Positions 32,671-39,699 of a DNA stretch of 51,950 bases are shown piece by piece; position 1 is the first letter of the stretch; every line of letters starts with the position of its first letter. The notes below the pieces were generated by a model that saw nothing but the letters and a program-made list of their open reading frames with translations, searched no databases and had not been told where the DNA came from. The position numbers and the translations under genes are program-made. The stretch covers positions 1 through 51,950 of the forward strand of contig CAZBUK010000020.1 in assembly GCA_964495085.1 (NCBI GenBank). The letters are read 5' to 3'. Origin of the DNA: CAZBUK01 sp964495085 (GTDB lineage: Bacteria > Bacteroidota > Ignavibacteria > T3Sed10-11).

Positions 32671-33506
32671 AATTCCTTCAGGTAATCTATTATACCGTTT
32701 ATGAGATCATAACCAAGCTGACGCTGCTGTTCTACCTCGGTATCGGAACGGTGGCGCTCATCGGCGTCGCGCTCTCGATAAGCGGTACGTTCGTAGACGG
32801 GGTGCTGGTTGCGGTTTCGATGTTCGGAAAAACCATTCCCGTCACTGAGGATTTCAATCCTATCAATATATTCCTCTTTTTTCTCATCAACGGGTCGCTG
32901 GCAGGCATGATTTTCCTGGGAGTATTCTCAACAGCAGGGGTAATTCCGGGTATGCTGGAAAAAGGGACGATCGATATTTATCTCTCAAAGCCCGTCTCCC
33001 GGCTCTTTCTTCTCGCCGCAAAGTCGGCAGGGGCAATCGCCGCGATGTCGGCGGCTGTGCTTTACTTTATGCTCGGTCTCTACCTGATCATCGGCGTACG
33101 GCTGGGCATCTGGAATCATGACATCCTGCTCGCGGCATTGTACTCCATCGGTTTCTTCGTCACCCTGTATTCACTTGTCGTCCTCGGCTCGGTCCTGTTC
33201 CGTAGCGTCGGAGTCGTCTACCTTATCGTCTATATGCATCTGTTCGTGGTGTCGCCCGCGCTGCAGAGCAGACACGAGTTGATCAACAAGCTGATCGATT
33301 TCAAACCGTTCCACTACCTTACCGACGTACTCTTTTACCTGCTTCCGCAATCGAACGGTCTCCAGGCGAACATCGTATCGCCCTTCAATCCGGAACCGGA
33401 TTTCATTCCTGCCGGAACCTTCCCCGAGGTGTTCGGCTACTCTTTTTTATCCGCACTGCTGCTGTACGCTCTTGCGTACCTCAAATTCCGGCGGTCGGAC
33501 TATTAA
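32667..33506 (+). CDS. ABC-2 type transporter permease
   Basis: A 279-residue inner-membrane protein with six hydrophobic segments (about 15-40, 68-92, 105-135, 140-165, 175-198, 250-272). The pattern of a large extracytoplasmic loop after span 1 and the segment GMLEKGTIDIYLSKPVSRLFLLAAKSAG between spans 2 and 3 match ABC-2 permeases. It starts inside the stop of the ATPase gene (ATGA) and is its partner. The cargo is unknown. Its stop overlaps the stop of the convergent dehydrogenase gene (TTAA). Confidence 0.88.
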   Translation: MKFLQVIYYTVYEIITKLTLLFYLGIGTVALIGVALSISGTFVDGVLVAVSMFGKTIPVTEDFNPINIFLFFLINGSLAGMIFLGVFSTAGVIPGMLEKGTIDIYLSKPVSRLFLLAAKSAGAIAAMSAAVLYFMLGLYLIIGVRLGIWNHDILLAALYSIGFFVTLYSLVVLGSVLFRSVGVVYLIVYMHLFVVSPALQSRHELINKLIDFKPFHYLTDVLFYLLPQSNGLQANIVSPFNPEPDFIPAGTFPEVFGYSFLSALLLYALAYLKFRRSDY

Positions 33507-34510
33507 TTTCTGAGATGTTCGACCGAGACTTCGTTCGTAAGCTTCTTCCCCATCGAAAATTCCGTGATGTTGAAGAGCGTTGTCTCCGCGATACTGCTCA
33601 GCGCGTTCGAGGTAAAAAATGCCTGGTGTCCGGTGATGATAACGTTGGGAAACGTGAGGAGTCTTGAGAAGACGTCATCCTGAATGACCTGTTCAGAGAG
33701 ATCTTCGAAGAACAGGTCTCCCTCCTCTTCGTACACGTCCAGACCCAGATAGCCGATCTTACCCTCCTTCAGCGCTTCGATGACCGACGGGGTATCGATC
33801 AGGGCTCCCCTGCTCGTATTGATCAACATAACTCCCGGCTTCATGCGCTCGATCGCCCCGGGACCGATGAGATGATACGTATTCGGCATGAGCGGGCAGT
33901 GAAGCGTGACGATATCCGACTGTTCAAGCAATTGGACGATCGGGACGTAGACGACGCCGTGTTTTTCGATCTCTTCATTCGGATGCGGATCGAAGGCGAT
34001 AAGTTTACAGTCGAATCCCGACAATATCTTTGCGACTATTCTGCCGATCTGCCCTGTCCCGATGATGCCGACGATCTTTCCCCGCAGATCGAACCCGAGC
34101 AGCCCGTCGAGAGCGAAATTACCTTCCCGGACTCTGGCGTATGCGCGATGGATCTTTCTGTTCAGAGCGAGTATCAGGCCGATCGTGTGTTCGGCGACCG
34201 CATACGGCGAATATGCAGGAACGCGGACGACGGATATACCGAGCTCATGCGCCGTTTTCAGATCTACATTATTGAATCCTGCACACCGGAGAGCGATGAG
34301 CCGCGTACCCCCCGCTTGCATCGAACGCAATACGTCCGCGTTCAGAATGTCGTTAACGAAGACGCAGACAACCGGAAATCCATCGGCCAGCGCAACCGTT
34401 TGCTCCGTCAGACGCGGCTCCAGAAATGTCAGCGCATGAGCCGCCGTTTCATTCGCAGCGAGCAAGAATTTCCGGTCATACGTTTTTGTGCTGAATATGG
34501 CAACATCCAT
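33503..34510 (-). CDS. D-2-hydroxyacid dehydrogenase (D-lactate dehydrogenase-like)
   Basis: A 335-residue NAD-dependent dehydrogenase. The catalytic Arg is in LRCAGFNNVDL (about 77), the NAD loop in GIIGTGQIGRIVA (about 152), the Glu in the SLYDVYEEE-like GLDVYEEEGDLFF, and the catalytic His in ITGHQAFFT. VRVPAYSPYAVAEHTIGLIL is the LdhA-type signature, so D-lactate formation from pyruvate is the likely reaction. The start at 34510 is fixed by a strong GGGAGGGAG ribosome binding site. The 127-base gap upstream to the DUF547 gene shows no feature. It is convergent with the ABC permease. Confidence 0.9.
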   Translation of the reverse strand: MDVAIFSTKTYDRKFLLAANETAAHALTFLEPRLTEQTVALADGFPVVCVFVNDILNADVLRSMQAGGTRLIALRCAGFNNVDLKTAHELGISVVRVPAYSPYAVAEHTIGLILALNRKIHRAYARVREGNFALDGLLGFDLRGKIVGIIGTGQIGRIVAKILSGFDCKLIAFDPHPNEEIEKHGVVYVPIVQLLEQSDIVTLHCPLMPNTYHLIGPGAIERMKPGVMLINTSRGALIDTPSVIEALKEGKIGYLGLDVYEEEGDLFFEDLSEQVIQDDVFSRLLTFPNVIITGHQAFFTSNALSSIAETTLFNITEFSMGKKLTNEVSVEHLRN

Positions 34511-34637
34511 GTAAAACTCCCTCCCTTTAATATTGATCCCCCGATCTTCCGTATCGGCTCTACCTATCACAGGCGATCTATGTACGGCGCTTTCCGGAGA
34601 CGTTTATGGCATCCGCTGCCTCCGCATTACCGCTTCG

Positions 34638-35435
34638 TCAGGTATCGTTTAAATGCCAGTCGAACGAGATATATCTGAGTCTCACCGTCCATGGTTCCTC
34701 AAGCAGAACAGTTCTGATATCCGCATCATCCAGGAAGTTTGCAAGGAAGCGCAGCCGTTCGGCCTTATCCTCGCCGAAATCGGCTGCATACCGTTTTACG
34801 ATTTTCGTGCATCTCGCCGTACCGGTTGCATGATCGAACGTGAATGCGCTGTCGTTTAAAAAAGAACGCGAAGCGTCGTCCAGATCCCGGTTGAGAGTCG
34901 CCGGTGAATAGATGTGCACCGGCGGATTCGACCGCGCTCCGAAGTTCAATGCGAAATGGATTCGGGGATCCCTGTCTATGAGCATGAACGCTTTCCGCGG
35001 ATCCTTGCCCCGGAACGGCGGAGCGAAAAATTTCCAGCGGCGGCGGTTGCCGCGAAGAATCCCATGCTCGATGTCGTCGAGACTGAAACGGTAGCCGCCG
35101 ATGTTATATTCGGATGCGAGAAAGAAATTCGGCCGTTCCCAAACTGTCAGTTTGATATGAAAATGAACGATGGCGTGCAATGCGATCGTATTATAGACAT
35201 TGATCCAAAAAGCTTTTTTCTGGGGAATCGTCCTGAGTTCGCCCGGATTAAATACCTGGAGCGTCCTCACCATATCCTGAAAATCCTGATAATCGGCGCT
35301 GAACCGGAATTTCTCGTAATCCGGAGCGCCTCCGGGTCTGCCGTATACCCTGAGGATGCGGCGGAGTGTGTTCCCGATCTCATCCGGGATGTTGACCTGG
35401 CCGGAGATAACAACGGAGCCGACATTAAGTATCAT
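34638..35435 (-). CDS. DUF547 domain protein
   Basis: A 265-residue protein whose central part matches DUF547: LRTIPQKKAFWINVYNTIALHAIVHF (about 65-90), YNIGGYRFSLDDIEHGILRGNRR, and HFALNFGARSNPPVHIYSP. In this family the conserved Asn, His and Cys/Ser positions resemble a transglutaminase or cysteine-protease-like fold, but activity is unproven. No signal peptide is obvious, although many relatives are exported. The gene stands alone, upstream of the dehydrogenase by 127 bases on the same strand and divergent from the 569-residue Rossmann protein. Confidence 0.82.
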   Translation of the reverse strand: MILNVGSVVISGQVNIPDEIGNTLRRILRVYGRPGGAPDYEKFRFSADYQDFQDMVRTLQVFNPGELRTIPQKKAFWINVYNTIALHAIVHFHIKLTVWERPNFFLASEYNIGGYRFSLDDIEHGILRGNRRRWKFFAPPFRGKDPRKAFMLIDRDPRIHFALNFGARSNPPVHIYSPATLNRDLDDASRSFLNDSAFTFDHATGTARCTKIVKRYAADFGEDKAERLRFLANFLDDADIRTVLLEEPWTVRLRYISFDWHLNDT

Positions 35436-35527
35436 ATAACGGACAATTCCTGCTCGGGATCAGTAAGAATATTTTTATATGCGATGCGAACGGAAGATTG
35501 AAATATTGTTTGATAATATCGGAAAGT

Positions 35528-35556
35528 TTGGCTAATAGTGCAAAATTTTATATTCT
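35528..35556 (+). promoter_or_regulatory. Sigma-70-type promoter for the 569-residue Rossmann protein
   Basis: TTGGCT (35528-35533) and TATTCT (35551-35556) are 17 bases apart in an AT-rich stretch 60 bases before the start codon. Each box matches four of six positions. Confidence 0.45.
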
Positions 35557-35616
35557 CGGTAATTTTTAGTATTTTGTTGCACACCTCCCGCACATTACCA
35601 ACCGAGAGAAGATTGC

Positions 35617-37326
35617 ATGGATATCAAGAACAAAACGGTGTTAGTCCTCGGCGGATGGGGTCTGGTCGGTTCCGCCGTGACCAGACAGATCATCGAAGAA
35701 AAACCGAAAAAGATTATCGTAACATCCCTGACGCGCCGGGAAGCGGAGGAAGCGGTACGCGAGCTTCAAAAGGCATTCCCGAAAAAATCCCGAAACTTTT
35801 TCATCCCATGGTGGGGAAATATCTTTGTGCGGCATACATTTAAAGATACCCCGCGCGACGTACTGCTCGCCGACGCCAAGAACAGAATGGCATTGATCGA
35901 AGATATTCTCGAGGATCTCGACGACAAAGTGTACCACCGTTCCGCTATTTACCACCTGTTTAAAAAGTTCAGTCCCGAAATCGTCGTCGACTGCATCAAC
36001 TCCGCGACTGCAATCGCATACCAGGATATCTTCCAGAGTACGCGCGATGTCGTGCGATCGATCGGCAAGCTCAGAGAAACGGGTGATGCGGACACGCTCG
36101 TCGAAACCACCGAGAAACTGCTATGCACCCTATACATTCCGCAGCTCATCAGACACGTCCAACTCTTTTACCGCGCCCTTACGGAACATAAGACGACCAT
36201 CTACGTGAAGATAGGGACGAGCGGCTCCGGTGGTATGGGACTGAACATTCCGTACACCCACAGCGAAGAACGTCCTTCACGCGTCCTCCTGGGCAAAACC
36301 GCAGTCGCCGGAGCGCATACCCTCCTCCTCTTTATTATGGGACGCACACCGGATGGCGCGATCACCAAGGAAATCAAGCCGACTGCAGCGATCGCCTGGA
36401 AGAAGATCGGATTCGGTGAGATACGAAAACGCGGACGGTCGATCCCCCTCGTCGATTGTCCACCGGAACATGCCGTCTCACTGAAGGGCAAGCTGGTCAT
36501 CAGAGGAAAAGAGTACGGCGTACCGCTGAACGACACGCTCAGAAACGTCTACATCGACACGGGCGAGAACGGAACCTTCTCCCTCGGGGAGTTCGAAGCT
36601 ATATCGACGCCCGGTCAGATGGAATTCGTAACACCGGAGGAGATAGCCGACGCGGTCATCTACGAAATTCGCGGCGGCAATACCGGGCACGACATCATAA
36701 ACGCCCTCGATAATTCCGTTCTTCCTCCGACGTACCGGGCAGGGTATATGTTCGAGCAGGCAATGAAACGGATCACGGAACTCGAGCGGAAACATAAGAC
36801 CGCCAGCGTCGCATTCGAGATCCTCGGTCCGCCGCGGCTCTCGAAGCTCCTCTTCGAAGCGCATCTGCTCAGACTGAGGAAGAAAAGCATGCGCGCGGTG
36901 CTGCAGTCCAAACCGGGGAAGCTCGCCGATGAACTTCAGCAGCTCATTCTCGATGACGCTCAATTGCGCAGTTCCATCATCTCGATCGGGCTCCCCATTC
37001 TGCTCAAGGACGGAAAATCCATCCTTCGCGGAACCGAGATCAAGATACCTCCTTTCCGGGGAGACAGCGAGCTGCCGATATCAGCGGAGAACGTAGAACA
37101 TTGGGCAAGAGACGGCTGGGTGGATCTGCGCAAAGAAAACATGGTTCTCTGGCAGAAACGGATAAAACTTATCATGGAACATGTCGGAAACATTCCCGAT
37201 GACGACAGCAGCTCACGCTACCTTCGAAACAAAGAATACTGGGACGGCTTCGGAACGATCAACCCCGGCAAGGTCGTCGGCTGGATATTCACCCATGAGG
37301 AAAAGGGACTGCGGATGAAGGCGTGA
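35617..37326 (+). CDS. Large Rossmann-fold short-chain dehydrogenase-like protein, function unknown
   Basis: A 569-residue cytoplasmic protein. The N-terminus is a nucleotide-binding Rossmann strand-turn-helix, VLVLGGWGLVGSAVTRQI, with VVDCINSATAIAY at the position where SDR proteins have their NAD-contact strand. Beyond about residue 210 it departs from ordinary SDRs: LGKTAVAGAHTLLLFIMGRTP, an inserted half with no recognisable domain (about 290-480), and a C-terminus PGKVVGWIFTHEEKGLRMKA. Usual SDRs have 250-350 residues. I cannot identify the catalytic Tyr-x3-Lys with confidence. It is monocistronic with its own promoter. A dehydrogenase or epimerase on a polyketide-like or sugar substrate is conceivable but not supported. 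Confidence 0.75.
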   Translation: MDIKNKTVLVLGGWGLVGSAVTRQIIEEKPKKIIVTSLTRREAEEAVRELQKAFPKKSRNFFIPWWGNIFVRHTFKDTPRDVLLADAKNRMALIEDILEDLDDKVYHRSAIYHLFKKFSPEIVVDCINSATAIAYQDIFQSTRDVVRSIGKLRETGDADTLVETTEKLLCTLYIPQLIRHVQLFYRALTEHKTTIYVKIGTSGSGGMGLNIPYTHSEERPSRVLLGKTAVAGAHTLLLFIMGRTPDGAITKEIKPTAAIAWKKIGFGEIRKRGRSIPLVDCPPEHAVSLKGKLVIRGKEYGVPLNDTLRNVYIDTGENGTFSLGEFEAISTPGQMEFVTPEEIADAVIYEIRGGNTGHDIINALDNSVLPPTYRAGYMFEQAMKRITELERKHKTASVAFEILGPPRLSKLLFEAHLLRLRKKSMRAVLQSKPGKLADELQQLILDDAQLRSSIISIGLPILLKDGKSILRGTEIKIPPFRGDSELPISAENVEHWARDGWVDLRKENMVLWQKRIKLIMEHVGNIPDDDSSSRYLRNKEYWDGFGTINPGKVVGWIFTHEEKGLRMKA

Positions 37327-37452
37327 CCGGTCCGACGAAGCGACACCGGAAGGGGTGAGGGACATCGGAATACCGATTAACGGTTCAACACCGGTTCTTT
37401 CGGTGGATAGGCATAATTACCATTCCATCGGGTATATCATTGTAGATATGGA

Positions 37453-38046
37453 TCAGGTGCTGCCGCGGCTACCCGGCTTCTCGGGCCGGGATCCCGCCTT
37501 GCACAACGGACACTCATCGGGACGATATTTGACCACACGTGTCGTGTAGCATGCGATCTGCTTTACGGAAGAGTTAGCCGAAAAAACTACATCTCCCCCG
37601 CTCCGGTCCACGATATATCCGATCCCCGCGACAATTCCCTTGGAGCCTTTTACGATCTCCATCACCTCGAGAACCGATCCTCCCGTCGTCACGACATCCT
37701 CGCAAACAAGGACACGCTCGCCCGGCCGTATTTCAAATCCCCGACGTAATTCCATGTTGCCGTCTTTTCTCTCGGTGAATATCGAACGAACTCCGAGCTG
37801 TCTGGCCACCTCCTGTCCAACAACGATCCCTCCGATTGCCGGGGCAGCAACGACCGCGATATCGTTCTGCCGGAAGCTTTCGGCTATCACGCCGCATAAT
37901 TTTTCAGCGTATTCGGGATATTGCAGTACTTTTGCGCATTGAAAATACTGATTGCTATGGTATCCCGAGGTAAGCAAAAAATGACCTTCGAGCAGCGATC
38001 CGCTCTGCCGGAAGACCGTCAGAATCTGATCATCGGTGAGAAGCAT
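37453..38046 (-). CDS. pyrE: Orotate phosphoribosyltransferase
   Basis: A 197-residue type I PRTase making orotidine monophosphate from orotate and PRPP. The PRPP loop VLVCEDVVTTGGSVLEVMEIV lies near 108-128, with the family substrate segment EGHFLLTSGYHSNQYFQCAKVL at about 18-40 and the flexible-loop ERKDGNMELRRGF. It is far from the pyrR-pyrB-pyrC unit and no PyrR-binding hairpin is visible before it. It is last in a minus-strand series after the TPR gene, 115 bases downstream. The gap 37327-37452 shows nothing recognised. Confidence 0.94.
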   Translation of the reverse strand: MLLTDDQILTVFRQSGSLLEGHFLLTSGYHSNQYFQCAKVLQYPEYAEKLCGVIAESFRQNDIAVVAAPAIGGIVVGQEVARQLGVRSIFTERKDGNMELRRGFEIRPGERVLVCEDVVTTGGSVLEVMEIVKGSKGIVAGIGYIVDRSGGDVVFSANSSVKQIACYTTRVVKYRPDECPLCKAGSRPEKPGSRGST

Positions 38047-38161
38047 AGGCGACAGTTTCTTTCAAAGAATTGATATCATCCAATGTAAACGAAGCGACAG
38101 GGGCTTCTCCGCTCGGGATCGCTTCACTGTTTCTATACATAGAGACAGCGCCGGATCGAAG

Positions 38162-38476
38162 CTATTCGAGATCGTCGAGTGCGTCCTGCATCTCGCTTAC
38201 GGCGTGCATATCGCCCGATTCCCGGGCAAGCTGTATTCCTCTGTGGAGAACATGTCGGGATTGCTCCGTCTGCCCAGTATCCCTGTAAAGATATCCGAGC
38301 TGCTGGTATGCCGGTATGTATCCCGGATCTTTTAGCAGCAGATCCTCAAGGTATTCGACGGCTTTCGGAATGTTCCCGGCGGAAACATATTCCATCGCAA
38401 TCGCATACCGGGTAAACGAATCGCCGGGATCCTGTTCCAGGAATTTCAGGAGCGTCTCGAGTCTCGAGTTCGGCAT
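38162..38476 (-). CDS. Small tetratricopeptide repeat protein
   Basis: A 104-residue protein made of about three TPR units: SFTRYAIAMEYVSAGNIPKAVEYLEDLL, GYIPAYQQLGYLYRDTGQTEQSRHVLHRGI and a partial third. TPR proteins mediate protein contacts; no partner is suggested. Two or three start codons are possible. A TTG at 38497 overlaps the pterin dehydratase stop, but the GGAGG at 38493-38489 is best spaced for the ATG at 38476, which I choose. Translation is coupled or nearly so to the upstream gene. Confidence 0.8.
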   Translation of the reverse strand: MPNSRLETLLKFLEQDPGDSFTRYAIAMEYVSAGNIPKAVEYLEDLLLKDPGYIPAYQQLGYLYRDTGQTEQSRHVLHRGIQLARESGDMHAVSEMQDALDDLE

Positions 38477-38493
38477 AGCATCCATATCCTCCG

Positions 38494-38775
38494 TCAAACC
38501 GGCAATGAGTCTATATCCTTCGCCAGTTTAAAATCCTTCTTCGTAAGACCCCCCTCGCTATGGGTGGTAAATCTCAGCGTCACCTTATTCCACCTGACGT
38601 CGATGTCCGGATGGTGATCCTGCTTTTCAGCCAGCAGAGCAGTCGACTGTACAAACCCCATCGCCCGCACAAAGTCGGGAAATTTGAAAACCTTCACGAT
38701 CGAATCCCCGTCGAGCTGCCAGTCGATCAACGACCCCAGTTCTCGTCCGATCTCTTCCTTCGATAAACGCGCCAT
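38494..38775 (-). CDS. 4a-hydroxytetrahydrobiopterin dehydratase
   Basis: A 93-residue member of the pterin-4a-carbinolamine dehydratase (PCD/DCoH) family. It dehydrates 4a-hydroxytetrahydropterin, recycling the cofactor used by aromatic amino acid hydroxylases; some bacterial homologues work in molybdopterin metabolism. The active-site pattern is LAEKQDHHPDIDVRWNKVTLRFTTHSEGGLT with the His-His pair and the Trp-Asn. The ATG at 38775 follows a perfect AGGAGG; a longer frame to 38883 lacks family similarity. No phenylalanine hydroxylase is in the window. Confidence 0.92.
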   Translation of the reverse strand: MARLSKEEIGRELGSLIDWQLDGDSIVKVFKFPDFVRAMGFVQSTALLAEKQDHHPDIDVRWNKVTLRFTTHSEGGLTKKDFKLAKDIDSLPV

Positions 38776-38898
38776 AAAATCCTCCTTTTTTATATATTGA
38801 TAATTAATCGACTCCGGATGTAATTCCGCTGCAACGAGATTATACCCGGCATCCTCAGTGATCCCACAAAGTCCGGAACACATACAGCATCTGAGTAT

Positions 38899-39666
38899 CT
38901 ACTTCTGCGCTCTGCATACCCACCAGGTTTTATACGAATCATCCCCGTCATGTGCAAATAACCGGACGTTTTCTATTTTCTTAACGACCATCCCGGCATT
39001 TTCGATGCAGGTCTGCAGCTCTTCTCGCGGATACCATCTCTCCTCGATGACCGTCGAATATTTTCTATAAGTTCCCGGCGAATGCTTTCTGAAGACTGTC
39101 ACGACCGACCGTGCCCGCCGTGAGGATTCGCGATATTTATTTTCGAGTATGAGGGTGTACTCCTCGTGGTGACCTATCGACGTAGAGTTCCATAAACTTC
39201 GGTAACAGCTTAGGGTATTGACGTCGAAGATGAACAGTCCGTCCGTCTCCAGATGCCTGCCGACCCAGGCGAGCAGTTTTTTGAGCTCACGTTTGGAGAC
39301 GATGTGATTCAGGCAGTCGTAAAAGGATCCGATCACCGTGAAGGTGCGATCTATGGTTATGTGCTCGAAATATTCATGTAGAAAAACTGCGTGCAAACCC
39401 TGTTCTTCCGCCCTCTTCCTGGCACGATTCAGCATCTCCGTGGATCCATCGAGTCCGAACGTCTCCCAACCCCGCTTTGCCATCCGCAGTGCCACGGTAC
39501 CGGTGCCGCACCCGATATCGAGGAACGATCCTTTTTTCAGTCTGTGGCTGCTCAGCTCCTGCCGGAGCATCGCGCTCACTTCGTCGTTATACGGGCGTTC
39601 GAAACTTTCCTGCCAGTGATCGTATACAGGCGCGAGTATGTCGTATGGCGGATCTGGACGGCTCAT
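38899..39666 (-). CDS. Class I SAM-dependent methyltransferase
   Basis: A 255-residue methyltransferase with SAM loop FLDIGCGTGTVALRMA (about 47-62), the acidic residue in FGLDGSTEM, and a post-II stretch TFTVIGSFYDCLNHIVSKRELKKLL in the Methyltransf_25 pattern. The C-terminal YPREELQTCIENAGMVVKKIENV is typical for small-molecule methyltransferases. The substrate cannot be inferred. It sits 33 bases downstream of the patatin-BamA gene and before the pterin dehydratase gene. Confidence 0.83.
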   Translation of the reverse strand: MSRPDPPYDILAPVYDHWQESFERPYNDEVSAMLRQELSSHRLKKGSFLDIGCGTGTVALRMAKRGWETFGLDGSTEMLNRARKRAEEQGLHAVFLHEYFEHITIDRTFTVIGSFYDCLNHIVSKRELKKLLAWVGRHLETDGLFIFDVNTLSCYRSLWNSTSIGHHEEYTLILENKYRESSRRARSVVTVFRKHSPGTYRKYSTVIEERWYPREELQTCIENAGMVVKKIENVRLFAHDGDDSYKTWWVCRAQK

Positions 39667-39699
39667 ATGTCGAGTTCTCTCTTCACGCCCTGAATTCCT

